DNA of 64,000 bases, taken from NCBI GenBank assembly GCA_038522735.1, contig JBCBJX010000005.1, positions 1 through 64,000 of the forward strand. The letters run 5' to 3'. Source of the DNA: JBCBJX01 sp038522735. GTDB lineage: Bacteria; Pseudomonadota; Alphaproteobacteria; Caulobacterales; Parvularculaceae. Each line of letters begins with the position of its first letter. The first letter of the stretch is position 1. Shown piece after piece: positions 51,294 through 60,466 of the stretch. Made by a program: the position numbers and the translations under genes. The notes under the pieces are model-generated. The model saw only the letters and a list, made by a program, of their open reading frames with translations, was not told the origin of the DNA and did no database searches.

Positions 51294-53084
51294 ATGGCGT
51301 CGGAACCCGATCTCAACCGCGAGCCCGCGGACGGCGGCCTTGAAGGCTTTCGCCGGACCGCGATCGAGCGCGCGGCGGAGCTGAAAACGCGCTTCTTCTT
51401 CGCCGCCATCGGCACGCTTCTCTTTGCATTCGGGGTTTCGCCGATCATCGGCGTGCTGTGGGGCGCAGCCGTCGTCATCACGCAGGCGATCGACCACAAA
51501 GTGAACGCGGCGGTCCGGGACGTCGACCGCGTCGCACCGCTGACGGCGCGCGAGCGCTGGACGATCCTGATCAACACCACCGTTGCAACCTACGTCTACG
51601 GGGCGGCGGGCGTCATTCTGTGGTTCGGGTTCGAAGGCTTCGGCCCGACCAGCGCCATTCTTGTGATGTGCGGCGCGCTGATCCACGTGGTCATCCACAT
51701 GCACCACGATCGAGCGCTGTTTCTGTCCGGGTTTATTCCGCATACCAGCGTTCTGATCGCGTTGCCGGCGCTAGACTTCGCGGTGACCTCGCAGTTCGGA
51801 TTAGGCCGCGCCGTCGGATTTTTCGTCCCGATCGCGCTTTATATCGGGCACCTGGTGAAGGCCTATAAGCGCAACCGCGCCTCGTTCCTCACCATGGTCG
51901 CCGAGCGCGAGACGGCGCGCCAGCAGAGGCTCGTCGCGGAAACGGCGAACTCGGCGAAGGACGGGTTCCTCGCCATGATGAGCCATGAACTCCGCACCCC
52001 CCTCAACGGCGTTCTCGGCGCAGCGCAGGCGCTCCAGCGCACGCCGCTGGACGATGAACAAAGAAAGCTCACCGGCGTCCTCGCATCGTCCGGCAACGTC
52101 CTTCTGACGGTCATCAACGACATTCTCGACTATTCGAAGATCGAAGCGAACCGGCTCGATCTTGAGGACCGCCCGGTCTGCATCCGCGATCTGCTCGCGG
52201 ACGCGGAAGGGCTGTGGGCTGAGAGCGCGAGAGCCAAAGGCCTCGATTTTTCGATCACGAGCGACCTCTCGCCCGACTATCACGTGTACGCCGATCCCAC
52301 GCGGTTGCGGCAGATCCTGTTCAACCTCCTGTCCAACGCCGTGAAGTTCACAGCGACGGGGAGCGTCGCAGTTATTGCGGAGGAACGGGACGGTTCGCTC
52401 ATCTTCTCCGTGGAGGACGCGGGCTGCGGCGTGCCCGCCGATCGCGCGCCGTTCCTGTTCGAAGCGTTCGTGCAGGCCGACGCGTCGACGACCCGGCGCT
52501 ATGGCGGGACGGGGCTCGGGCTCTCCATCTGCCGACGTCTCGCCCGGCTAATGGGCGGCGACGTCGTCTACGCGCCGCGGGACGGCGGCGGTTCCATCTT
52601 TACGGTCGCGGTTCCCGCCCGGCGCGCGCCGGAAATCCGGCCGGTCGCGCGCGACGCCGCGACAGGCGGCCTCGACCGCATGCGCGTCCTTCTCGCCGAG
52701 GACAACGACATCAACCGGCTCGTCGTCGCCTCGCTTCTCAAGGGCGAACCGATCGATCTCGTCATGGTCGAAAACGGCGAGGAGGCCCTCGCGGCGCTCG
52801 CGGAGGAGGCGCTCGACCTGGTTCTCATGGACGTCCAGATGCCGGTTCTCGACGGCGTCGACGCGACGCTCGCCCTTCGCGCCCGAAGCGGTCCGAACCA
52901 GGACGTTCCCGTCGTCGCCCTCACAGCCAACGTGATGCGCGATCAGGTCGATCGATATCTGAAATCAGGCGTGACGGATCATCTGGCGAAGCCCGTCCGG
53001 CGCGAAGCGCTGATTGCAATCCTCGCCCGTTACGCAGGCGCGCGCCACAGCGACGTCGCCGAGCCGCCGAGGAAAACCGCCTAG
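51294..53084 (+). CDS. Membrane-bound hybrid sensor histidine kinase with a receiver
   Basis: 596 residues from ATG 51294; the longer frame overlaps truB. About six membrane helices (35-220), for example FFFAAIGTLLFAFGVSPIIG and FGPTSAILVMCGALIHVVIH, make a membrane sensor. The kinase core has FLAMMSHELRTPLNGVLGAAQ, LLSNAVKFTATG and GTGLGLSICRRLARLMGG. The receiver shows LLAEDNDINR and LVLMDVQMPVLDG with Lys in HLAKPV. Its kinase-receiver part looks like that of the 48247 kinase, suggesting paralogy. It lies between truB and rbfA and ends on a CTAG shared with the rbfA stop. Confidence 0.92.
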   Translation: MASEPDLNREPADGGLEGFRRTAIERAAELKTRFFFAAIGTLLFAFGVSPIIGVLWGAAVVITQAIDHKVNAAVRDVDRVAPLTARERWTILINTTVATYVYGAAGVILWFGFEGFGPTSAILVMCGALIHVVIHMHHDRALFLSGFIPHTSVLIALPALDFAVTSQFGLGRAVGFFVPIALYIGHLVKAYKRNRASFLTMVAERETARQQRLVAETANSAKDGFLAMMSHELRTPLNGVLGAAQALQRTPLDDEQRKLTGVLASSGNVLLTVINDILDYSKIEANRLDLEDRPVCIRDLLADAEGLWAESARAKGLDFSITSDLSPDYHVYADPTRLRQILFNLLSNAVKFTATGSVAVIAEERDGSLIFSVEDAGCGVPADRAPFLFEAFVQADASTTRRYGGTGLGLSICRRLARLMGGDVVYAPRDGGGSIFTVAVPARRAPEIRPVARDAATGGLDRMRVLLAEDNDINRLVVASLLKGEPIDLVMVENGEEALAALAEEALDLVLMDVQMPVLDGVDATLALRARSGPNQDVPVVALTANVMRDQVDRYLKSGVTDHLAKPVRREALIAILARYAGARHSDVAEPPRKTA

Positions 53085-53482
53085 TCGCCGGACGAGGGTT
53101 TCAGATCGCGACGGACGTCCGGGCTTGAGAGAAGCGTGTCGATGCGTCGAGCCTCGTCGAAGCTCTCATCGCGCTTGAAGGTGAGCGCCGGCGTGAACTT
53201 CAAATCGATCTTCCGCCCCAGAACACCGCGAACGGCGCCGGCCGCAGCGTTCAGCTTACGGATCGCTTCGTCGACATCACGTCCGCCGAGCGTCGTACAG
53301 AAGACGGTGGCGTTCCGAAGGTCCGGCGAGGCGCGCACCTCGGTCACCGTCATGTCGAGCCCGCGCAGGGCGGGGGCGTGAACCTCGCCGCGCAGGAACG
53401 CCTCCGACAGGGCGTGCCGAATGAGTTCGCCCGCCCGCAGCTGGCGCTGGGACGGACCCTTGGATGAAAAGCGCGAGGCCAA
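53081..53482 (-). CDS. rbfA: 30S ribosome-binding factor A
   Basis: 133 residues. SQRQLRAGELIRHALSEAFLRGEV and the KH-like core TVTEVRASPDLRNATVFCTTLGG with KLNAAAGAVRGVLGRKIDLKFTPALTFKRDES mark RbfA (parts: NATVFCTTLG, GRKIDLKFTPALTF). It helps mature the 5' end of 16S rRNA at low temperature. It lies 24 bases after infB, as usual. Its stop overlaps the stop of the hybrid kinase. Confidence 0.96.
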   Translation of the reverse strand: MASRFSSKGPSQRQLRAGELIRHALSEAFLRGEVHAPALRGLDMTVTEVRASPDLRNATVFCTTLGGRDVDEAIRKLNAAAGAVRGVLGRKIDLKFTPALTFKRDESFDEARRIDTLLSSPDVRRDLKPSSGD

Positions 53483-53506
53483 GTCGCCGCCTCCTGAACC
53501 AGAAAA

Positions 53507-56155
53507 TCAGAGCGTGCGCTGAATTTCCTGAACGTCGAAGCACTCGATCGTATCGCCGACTTTCAGGTCGTCGTAATTCGCGAAACTCATGCCGCATTCC
53601 TGACCCATCGGCACGTCGTCGACATCGTCCTTGAAGCGCTTCAGCTGGGAGAGCGTTCCTTCGTGGATGACGACGCTGTCGCGGATGAGGCGCACTTTCG
53701 CGCCCCGCTTCACGCGGCCCTCGACCACCCGGCAGCCGGCGACTTTGCCGACCTTGGTGATGTTGAAGACCTCGAGGATTTCGGCGTTGCCGATGAACTC
53801 CTCGCGGATCTCCGGCGACAGCATGCCGGAGAGGGTGTCCTTCAGATCATCGATGAGATCGTAGATCACGGAGTAATACCGGATCTCGACGCCCGAGCGC
53901 TCCGCCTCGATCCGCGCGTCTTTATTGGCCCGCACGTTAAAGCCGATCACCGGCGCGCCGGAGGCTTCGGCGAGGATGACGTCGCTTTCGGAGATGCCGC
54001 CGACGCCGGAGTGCAGGATCTTCACCCGGACTTCCTCGGTGGCGAGTTTGTCGAGCGACCCGATGATCGCCTCCACCGAGCCCTGCACGTCGCCCTTGAT
54101 GACGATCGGCAGTTCGTTGAGCTCGGCGTCCTTCAGCTGCGCCATCATCTGTTCAAGGGACGTGCCGACGGATTTCGCAACGGTTTTCTCGCGCTTCTTC
54201 CGCTGACGGAATTCCGCGACCTCCCGGGCGCGCGCCTCGTTCTCGACGACCACGAACTGGTCGCCCGGCTCCGGCACGCCGTTGAGGCCGAGGACCTCGA
54301 CGGGGAGCGCCGGACCCGCCTCTTTCAGCTGCTTGCCTTTGTCGTCGACCAGTGCGCGAACCTTGCCCCATTCGGCGCCGCAAACGAACACGTCGCCGCG
54401 CTTCAGGGAGCCGCACTGAACAAGAAGCGTCGCGATCGGGCCGCGGCCTTTATCGAGCTGCGCCTCGACCACCGCGCCTTCGGCGGCGCGTTTGGGGTTC
54501 GCCTTGAGCTCCAGAAGTTCCGACTGGAGAAGGATCGCATCCTGCAGCCCGTCGAGGTTCAGCTTCTGCATCGCGGAAACTTCGACGTCCTGGATCTCGC
54601 CGCCCATGGATTCAACCTGAATCTCATGCTGCAGAAGGTCCGTACGCACCTTGTTCGCGTCGGCGTCCGGCTTATCGACTTTGTTGATGGCGATGATGAT
54701 CGGAACGCCCGCCGCCTTGGCGTGGCTGATCGCTTCGATCGTCTGCGGCATGACGCTGTCGTCCGCGGCGACGACGATGATGACGATGTCCGTCACCTTC
54801 GCGCCGCGCGCGCGCATCTGCGTGAAGGCGGCGTGACCCGGCGTGTCGAGGAACGTGATTTTCTGGCCGTTCGTCTCGATCTGATAAGCGCCGATATGCT
54901 GCGTGATGCCGCCCGCTTCGCCGTCGACGACATTAGCGTTCCGCATGGCGTCGAGGAGCGACGTCTTGCCGTGATCGACATGGCCCATGATCGTGACGAC
55001 CGGCGGACGCGGCGCTAGGTCCGCTTCGTCGTCCGCCGCACCGCCGAGGCCCTCCTCGACGTCGGACTCGGAGACCCGCTTCACCTGATGGCCGAGGTCT
55101 TCGGCGATGAGCTGCGCGGTGTCGGCGTCGAGGATGTCGTTCGCGGTCACCATCTGGCCCTGCTTCATCATGGCCTTGATGAGATCGACGGCGCGCATGG
55201 CCATCCGCTGGGCGAGTTCCGTCACCGTGATGGTGTCGGGGATGATGACTTCCCGCAGTACCTGCTCGCGACCGCCGGAGCGCTGCTGGCGGGCGAGCTT
55301 TTCCTTCTCGCGGGCGCGGCGCACGGAGGCGAGGGAGCGCTGGCGTTCGTCGTCGTCGAGGGCGTTCGCGATCGTCAGCTTGCCGGTGCGCCGGCGCGGC
55401 TCGGCTTTCTTCGCCGTGTCCTGACGGTCGGCGCCGAAGCTGCGCTTCGTCTTGATGCGTCCGCCGAGCTGGGCGAGCGGATCTTCCGGGTCCGCTGCGC
55501 GGGGCTCGCCCGCTTTCTCGTCGCGGACTTTCTCGCCGACGTCTCGCACCTCGGTCTTCGACGAGTTGCGCTTGGCTTTACGGGCGGCGTCTTCGGCTTC
55601 GAGTTGCTGGCGCGCCTCTTCTTCAGCCTTCGCGCGCTCCTCGGCCTCTTTGGCGCGCTTCTCGTCTTCTTCAGCCTGACGCTTGCGCTCATCTTCAAGG
55701 CGCGCGCGTTCCTCGGCCTCACGGGCTTCGCGCGCCTTGCGCTCTTCGTCTTCGCGAGCCTTGCGGGCGTTGGAATCTTTCTTCGCCTTCTGCAGCGCGA
55801 CCGCGCGGGCTTTCTTTTCATCGTCCGACAGGGTGCGGAGCACCGCGCCCTTGCGCTTCGCGCCGTCGGCCGCCGCCGCGCTTGCTGCGGCGGAACGCGG
55901 CGGCGTTTTTTTCTCGACCGTCGGCGCGGGCTTTTCGGCCGTCGCTTTCTTCGCGGCGGGCTTGGCCGGCTCGGCTTTGCGGACCGTCGTTGCGCCAGGC
56001 TCGGGCTGGTTCGGACGGCGCCGCTTCTTTTCGACCACGACAGTCTTTGTGCGGCCATGAGAGAAGCTCTGCTTCACCGCGCCCGTCTCCGTCTTGCGGA
56101 GGGTCAGCGGCTTGCGGCCTTCCGATTTCGACTTAGTGTCGACGTTGTCGCTCAT
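53507..56155 (-). CDS. infB: Translation initiation factor IF-2
   Basis: 882 residues. The first 350 are the variable region, Lys/Glu/Ala rich with a long charged helix (EDEERKAREAREAEERARLE repeats) typical of alphaproteobacterial IF-2. The GTPase domain starts near residue 385: GHVDHGKTSLLDA, the switch GEAGGITQHIGAYQI, DTPGHAAFTQM and INKVDKPDAD. The C-terminal domains (IF2 C1-C2, ending IECFDVQEIQRTL) bind fMet-tRNA. It follows the YlxR gene by 108 bases on the same strand. Confidence 0.98.
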   Translation of the reverse strand: MSDNVDTKSKSEGRKPLTLRKTETGAVKQSFSHGRTKTVVVEKKRRRPNQPEPGATTVRKAEPAKPAAKKATAEKPAPTVEKKTPPRSAAASAAAADGAKRKGAVLRTLSDDEKKARAVALQKAKKDSNARKAREDEERKAREAREAEERARLEDERKRQAEEDEKRAKEAEERAKAEEEARQQLEAEDAARKAKRNSSKTEVRDVGEKVRDEKAGEPRAADPEDPLAQLGGRIKTKRSFGADRQDTAKKAEPRRRTGKLTIANALDDDERQRSLASVRRAREKEKLARQQRSGGREQVLREVIIPDTITVTELAQRMAMRAVDLIKAMMKQGQMVTANDILDADTAQLIAEDLGHQVKRVSESDVEEGLGGAADDEADLAPRPPVVTIMGHVDHGKTSLLDAMRNANVVDGEAGGITQHIGAYQIETNGQKITFLDTPGHAAFTQMRARGAKVTDIVIIVVAADDSVMPQTIEAISHAKAAGVPIIIAINKVDKPDADANKVRTDLLQHEIQVESMGGEIQDVEVSAMQKLNLDGLQDAILLQSELLELKANPKRAAEGAVVEAQLDKGRGPIATLLVQCGSLKRGDVFVCGAEWGKVRALVDDKGKQLKEAGPALPVEVLGLNGVPEPGDQFVVVENEARAREVAEFRQRKKREKTVAKSVGTSLEQMMAQLKDAELNELPIVIKGDVQGSVEAIIGSLDKLATEEVRVKILHSGVGGISESDVILAEASGAPVIGFNVRANKDARIEAERSGVEIRYYSVIYDLIDDLKDTLSGMLSPEIREEFIGNAEILEVFNITKVGKVAGCRVVEGRVKRGAKVRLIRDSVVIHEGTLSQLKRFKDDVDDVPMGQECGMSFANYDDLKVGDTIECFDVQEIQRTL

Positions 56156-56263
56156 TCGTTCTCCACACCCGCAGCCGACGCCGCGATCGTACTTTCAATC
56201 TCGTGTGAAGCGCAGAAACGCGGCCGCCGATGCCGGCGCGCCGCCTCGCGCTTCCCTCGCGCT

Positions 56264-56914
56264 TCAGGAGAGAGGGAGGCCGGAACCCCGCCAACTCTCC
56301 GGAACCAAGGCCCGAAAACCCGCCAGCCGGCGCGCATCACGTGCGACCCCGCGGGCCGCTGCGCCGACATGCACGGCTGCATGTACCACACGACCCCGCC
56401 CCAAGGCCAAGCCCAAGGCTGCGGAATCAAAGCATCCGATAACCAAAATCGGCTCTCGGGCGCGAAAGGCAAGCCCCAGAACCTTCGATCGGCCGTCCTC
56501 GGCTCCGTCCGCGGCCTCGAACACAGCCGACAAACCGCCTTTCCGCAGCGCCTCGCGCACCTGCTCGAAGCCGAGAACCGCCGCGCCTGCGCGGCGTGCG
56601 AGACCAAGACCGTTCAGCACCCGATCCGCAAGCCCGGCCTCGACCGCTTCAACGAGGTCGCCGCTCGCGCTCGTCTCGGCTTTGAAGGCGCGGGAGAACG
56701 CCTTGCGCGCCGCGGCTCGCTCCAGCGCCGCGCGGTTGGCGCCGACCCAGGCGCCGCGGCCAGGAAGCTTGCCCGCAAGATCCGGCACCGCGCTGCCATC
56801 GGGTCCGCGCACGAACCGAATCATCGCGTCCGGCGCGCCGGCCTCTCCCGTCGCGATGCAGGTGCGCTCAGGCCCCGGCTTGGTCGGCGCTCGGCCGTCA
56901 GGCGAAGACGCCAT
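56264..56914 (-). CDS. YlxR (DUF448)-L7Ae fusion RNA-binding protein
   Basis: 216 residues from ATG 56914, overlapping the end of nusA by 17 bases; an upstream ATG at 56950 is possible. The YlxR part (about 15-75) has RTCIATGEAGAPDAMIRFVRGPDG with KLPGRGAWVGANRAALERA (parts: PERTCIATGE and LPGRGAWVGANRA). The second half (about 95-190) resembles L7Ae-like proteins: GLARRAGAAVLGFEQVREALR and KGGLSAVFEAADGAEDGRSKVLGLAFRAREPI (parts: LSAVFEAADGAEDG). The fusion is usual in alphaproteobacteria. YlxR has been linked to RNase P and to NusA-type regulation; function of the fusion is unsettled. Confidence 0.9.
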   Translation of the reverse strand: MASSPDGRAPTKPGPERTCIATGEAGAPDAMIRFVRGPDGSAVPDLAGKLPGRGAWVGANRAALERAAARKAFSRAFKAETSASGDLVEAVEAGLADRVLNGLGLARRAGAAVLGFEQVREALRKGGLSAVFEAADGAEDGRSKVLGLAFRAREPILVIGCFDSAALGLALGRGRVVHAAVHVGAAARGVARDARRLAGFRALVPESWRGSGLPLS

Positions 56915-58517
56915 CGACCTCCTCGACTTCCTCTTCGCCGTCGCCCGCAAGCATGGCGTCGTACTCTTCCTGGGTGAGCCAGCCGGCGGCGACGCGGGCG
57001 CGCATCACCATGTCTTCGGCGACCTCGGGCTTCAGTTTGAACTCCTCGAGGTACCCGTCGTAATGCTTACGCTCCCCGTCGACGCGCTCGGTCCAGCCGA
57101 TGAGATCGTCCGTGGCGCAACCAGCGAAATCTTCCAGCGTCTTCACATCTTCTTCGCCGAGCTTCACCGCCATCTGCAGGGTGATCCCCTCATGGGCGAC
57201 AAGATCGTCCGCGACGCCGAGCTCCTTGCGCTTCGCATCGAGTTCGGCGGCGAGTTTTTCGAGGTGCTCGTTGGCGCGCGCCTGCAATTCCGCGGCCGTG
57301 TCTTCGTCGAAGCCCTCGATCTCAGCGATCTCCTCCATCTCGACATAGGCGACGTCCTCAATCGCGGTGAAGCCTTCCGAGACCAGAAGGCCGGCGATGA
57401 TGTCGTCGACGTCGAGCGCTTCCATGAAGAGCTCCGTGCGCTGTTTGAACTCTTCCTGACGCTTCGCGCTCTCTTCTTCCTCCGTCATGATGTCGATTTC
57501 AAAGCCCGTCACCTGGGCGGCGAGGCGGACGTTCTGGCCGCGGCGGCCGATGGCGAGCGACAGTTGCTCGTCCGGCACCACGACCTCGATACGCTCGGAT
57601 TCCTCGTCGAGAACGACTTTGGCGACCTCCGCGGGCGCGAGGGCGTTGACGACGAAGGTCGCAACATCAGGCGACCACGGAACGATGTCGATCTTCTCGC
57701 CGCCGAGCTCGTTCACCACCGCCTGCACGCGCGAGCCGCGCATGCCGACGCAGGCGCCGACCGGGTCGATCGAGCTGTCGTGGCTCATCACGCCGATCTT
57801 CGCGCGCGAGCCCGGGTCGCGGGCGACCGCCTTGATCTCGATGACGCCGTCATAGACCTCCGGCACCTCCTGCTCGAAGAGCTTCGCCATGAATTGCGGA
57901 TGCGAGCGGGAGAGGAAGATCTGCGGGCCCCGCGGCTCCCGGCGCACCTCGGCGAGATAGGCGCGAACGCGGTCGCCCTGGCGGTAGGCCTCGCGCATCA
58001 GCTGCTGGTCGCGGCGGATGATCGCTTCGGCCCGGCCGAGATCGACGATCACATGGCCGTATTCGATCCGCTTCACGATGCCGGACATGATCTCGCCGAC
58101 CCGGTCTTTATATTCTTCAAACTGACGGTCGCGCTCGGCTTCGCGGACTTTCTGGGTGATGACCTGCTTCGCGCCCATGGCCTGCTGGCGGCCGAACTCG
58201 ATCGGCGGCAGGGGGTCGGAGAGAAAATCCCCGATTTCAGCCTCCGGATTGCGGGCCCGCGCGGTCTCCAGCGTGATCTCCGCCGAATCGTTCTCGACCT
58301 CCTCGACCACCTCCATGAGGCGCCAGAGGCGCAGTTCGCCCGTATCAGGATTGATTTCGGCCTGGACGTTGGTTTCCGCACCATAGCGGGCGCGGGCGGC
58401 GCGGGAGAGCGCTTCCTCCATCGCCTCGATGACGAGGACCTTGTCGATCGATTTTTCGCGGGCGACGGCGTCCGCGATCTGCAGAAGTTCAAGCCGGTTG
58501 GCGCTGACGGCGCTCAT
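56898..58517 (-). CDS. nusA: Transcription termination/antitermination protein NusA
   Basis: 539 residues. The N-terminal RNA polymerase-binding domain, S1 (GEIMSGIVKRIEYGHVIVDLG, in part IVKRIEYGHVIVDLG), KH1 with the GACVGMRGSRVQAVVNELGGEKIDIVPW region (parts: VGMRGSRVQAVVNELGGEKI), and KH2 (AIGRRGQNVRLAAQVTG) are in order, followed by two acidic C-terminal repeats. It modulates pausing and termination. Its ATG overlaps the rimP stop by 4 bases. In E. coli NusA helps control its own operon through leader terminators; a candidate exists here at 59142-59174. Confidence 0.98.
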   Translation of the reverse strand: MSAVSANRLELLQIADAVAREKSIDKVLVIEAMEEALSRAARARYGAETNVQAEINPDTGELRLWRLMEVVEEVENDSAEITLETARARNPEAEIGDFLSDPLPPIEFGRQQAMGAKQVITQKVREAERDRQFEEYKDRVGEIMSGIVKRIEYGHVIVDLGRAEAIIRRDQQLMREAYRQGDRVRAYLAEVRREPRGPQIFLSRSHPQFMAKLFEQEVPEVYDGVIEIKAVARDPGSRAKIGVMSHDSSIDPVGACVGMRGSRVQAVVNELGGEKIDIVPWSPDVATFVVNALAPAEVAKVVLDEESERIEVVVPDEQLSLAIGRRGQNVRLAAQVTGFEIDIMTEEEESAKRQEEFKQRTELFMEALDVDDIIAGLLVSEGFTAIEDVAYVEMEEIAEIEGFDEDTAAELQARANEHLEKLAAELDAKRKELGVADDLVAHEGITLQMAVKLGEEDVKTLEDFAGCATDDLIGWTERVDGERKHYDGYLEEFKLKPEVAEDMVMRARVAAGWLTQEEYDAMLAGDGEEEVEEVDGVFA

Positions 58518-59092
58518 TCTTCTTCTCCGTTTTCTGAAGTGTCGTCTTCATCGGCCGCCTCTAGATCGAGGGCGTCCGGATCGAATTCCATCTGCGGCTG
58601 CGGCTGGGCGAGACGCGCCGCTTCCATGAGATCGTCCGTGAGGACGAGCTTCGCCGAGGCGATCCACTCAGCGGGGAAGAACGCGGTCTCCTCCTCACCA
58701 TCCAGATCGACGCCGACAGCACCCTCCTCGACGCCCGCCAGGACGCCGCGGAAACGCTTCTGACCCTCGACCATCCGGTCGAGTTCCAGCTTCGCCTCGA
58801 AGCCCTCCCAGCGCTCGAAATCCTTCAGCCGGGTGAGCGGGCGGTCAACGCCGGGGGAGGAGACCTCCAGCACGTAAGCGCCCGGGATCGGATCGACCTC
58901 GTCGAGAACGGGCGACAGCGCCCGGGAGAGGGTCGCGCAGTCCTTCGCGCTCATGGTCCCGTCCGGGCGCTCCCCCATCACCTGCAGGGTCCGCGTGGAG
59001 GAGCCGGTCATGCGCACGCGCACGAGCTCGTAGCCGAGGCCTTCGGCCACCGGTTCGATCAGCGAAACAAGCGAGTCCTCGCCCTTGCGCAC
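58514..59092 (-). CDS. rimP: Ribosome maturation factor RimP
   Basis: 192 residues from GTG 59092, chosen since the product begins MRKGEDSLVSLIEPVAEGLGYELVRV, split here as MRKGEDSLVSL and IEPVAEGLGYELVRV, a normal RimP length before GYELV. TTG at 59107 is an alternative; no start has a well-spaced ribosome site. VLEVSSPGVDRPLTRLKDFERW is the family signature (part: EVSSPGVDRPL). It binds the 30S subunit during assembly. A terminator hairpin lies 50 bases upstream. The C-terminus is acidic (EAADEDDTSENGEEE). Confidence 0.93.
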   Translation of the reverse strand: MRKGEDSLVSLIEPVAEGLGYELVRVRMTGSSTRTLQVMGERPDGTMSAKDCATLSRALSPVLDEVDPIPGAYVLEVSSPGVDRPLTRLKDFERWEGFEAKLELDRMVEGQKRFRGVLAGVEEGAVGVDLDGEEETAFFPAEWIASAKLVLTDDLMEAARLAQPQPQMEFDPDALDLEAADEDDTSENGEEE

Positions 59093-59141
59093 GTGCCTCT
59101 GGTCCAATTTCCGCTGCGCCGCGACGGCGGCGCGAAGCAAC

Positions 59142-59174
59142 AAAAAAGCGGCTGCGCCCGGGGGCGCGCCGCTT
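59142..59174 (-). terminator. Intrinsic terminator (possible attenuator) in the rimP leader
   Basis: On the minus strand AAGCGGC pairs with GCCGCTT around an inner GGCGC/GCGCC stem and a four-base loop, with one bulge, followed by six T. It lies between a predicted promoter and the rimP start. There is no gene ending just before it, so it acts on the operon's own leader. Confidence 0.8.
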
Positions 59175-59197
59175 CGATGAAATCCGAAACTATCAAT

Positions 59198-59226
59198 AAG
59201 ATAGTGATTTTTTTCAGCATTGTCAT
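59198..59226 (-). promoter_or_regulatory. Predicted promoter of the rimP-nusA-ylxR-infB-rbfA operon
   Basis: On the minus strand ATGACA and TATCTT stand 17 bases apart. A perfect 6-base inverted repeat ACTATC-AATAA-GATAGT (59189-59205) overlaps the -10 box. The region is AT-rich. The promoter region overlaps the start region of the divergent sulfotransferase-like gene. Confidence 0.6.
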
Positions 59227-59267
59227 CACCCCTTGCGCTTTCAGCGCAACGCGCCTTTTTCGAGCCG

Positions 59268-60455
59268 ATGACCAACTTCCGACCCGCCGCCTGCGCCGTC
59301 GTCCATATCGGCGTTGAGAAAACCGGCACCACCAGCGTACAGGCCTTCCTCGCCGCCAATCGAGCAAGCCTCGCGGCGGCCGGCGTTCTTTACCCGGAAT
59401 GCCTCGGACGCGAGACCCATATCGGCCTTCCCGCCTACGCCCAGGCCGATGAGCGCCGGGACGACGCGCGGCGCTATTTCGGGATCGAACCGGGCGCGGA
59501 TGCGGTGGCCGATTTGCGGGCGCGCCTTGAAACCGAACTCGCCCATGAAGTCGAGGCCGTCAGCCCCCGCACGATCCTGCTTTCAAGCGAACATCTGCAT
59601 TCGCGCCTCCACACGGTTGAGGAAAAGCGGCGGCTTCGCGCCTTTCTTGAGCCGTTCGCCGAGCGGATCGAGATCCTCTGCTATCTGCGCAGACAGGACG
59701 AACTCGCCCTCAGCCTGTATTCGACGGCGCTCCGCTTCCAGAAGGCCGACGCCGCGTCTCCGCTTCCGAAGCCCGGACCAAAGACGCCGTATTATTATGA
59801 TTACGATCGCATGCTGAGCGAGTATGCGGAGGCCTTCGGCGAGGACGCCGTCACCGTCCGTATCTATGAACGCGCGGCGCTGGAAGGCGACGACATCATC
59901 TCAGATTTTCGTGCTGCGGCGGGCCTCGGCGACGACCTCGATCTGAAACCTGTTCCCAGAAGGAATGTCTCCCTGTCCGCGCCGGCGCAGCGCTTCCTCG
60001 CATCACTTAACCGCCTGACCGAACCCGGCGAGGACCAAAAGCGCGTGCGCGGCAACGCGGTCCAGCTTCTCGAGACTTTCTTCGCCGGCCGAGGACGAAC
60101 GGTGACGCGGGCCGAGGCCGAAGCCTTCCTCATGCGTTTCGCTGAGATCAACGAGCGGGTCCGCTCTCGCTGGACGCCGGATCGCGAGACCCTCTTCACG
60201 ACGGACATGGGCGCCTATCCGGAGACAATCTCGGCGGAAGGCGAAGCCGAAGCGCTCGCCGATGTCGGCGCGCGTTTGTTCGCCCAGAAACAGAAGGAGC
60301 TGCGCCGGACCAGCGTCAAACTGAAGCTGCGCGAGGCGGAAATCGCCGAGCTTCGGGGACGCAAAGACGTCGCGCAACGCCGCCTGGCAGAAGCGCGGGC
60401 CCTCGCCGACGACATTCCGGAGCTTCTTGAGGAAATCGACGCCTTCGGCGCGTAA
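59268..60455 (+). CDS. Sulfotransferase-like P-loop protein
   Basis: 395 residues from ATG 59268; a TTG start at 59220 is in the open frame but would overlap the rimP promoter. The N-terminal VVHIGVEKTGTTSVQAFLAANRASL (part: HIGVEKTGTTSVQAFL) is the PAPS-binding P-loop of bacterial sulfotransferases, with LSSEHLHSRLHTVEEKR and LRRQDELALSLYSTALRFQ after it, the latter resembling the 3'-phosphate-binding segment. The C-terminal 60 residues are a charged coiled coil. It could sulfate a surface glycan; without other tailoring genes nearby this is inference. On the strand opposite to its neighbours. Confidence 0.75.
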   Translation: MTNFRPAACAVVHIGVEKTGTTSVQAFLAANRASLAAAGVLYPECLGRETHIGLPAYAQADERRDDARRYFGIEPGADAVADLRARLETELAHEVEAVSPRTILLSSEHLHSRLHTVEEKRRLRAFLEPFAERIEILCYLRRQDELALSLYSTALRFQKADAASPLPKPGPKTPYYYDYDRMLSEYAEAFGEDAVTVRIYERAALEGDDIISDFRAAAGLGDDLDLKPVPRRNVSLSAPAQRFLASLNRLTEPGEDQKRVRGNAVQLLETFFAGRGRTVTRAEAEAFLMRFAEINERVRSRWTPDRETLFTTDMGAYPETISAEGEAEALADVGARLFAQKQKELRRTSVKLKLREAEIAELRGRKDVAQRRLAEARALADDIPELLEEIDAFGA

Positions 60456-60466
60456 ACAAGGCGCGC

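Noticed and set aside
53663..58763. Long plus-strand frames opposite infB and nusA
   Set aside because: Leu/Asp/Arg-rich shadows of strongly conserved genes; no ribosome sites.
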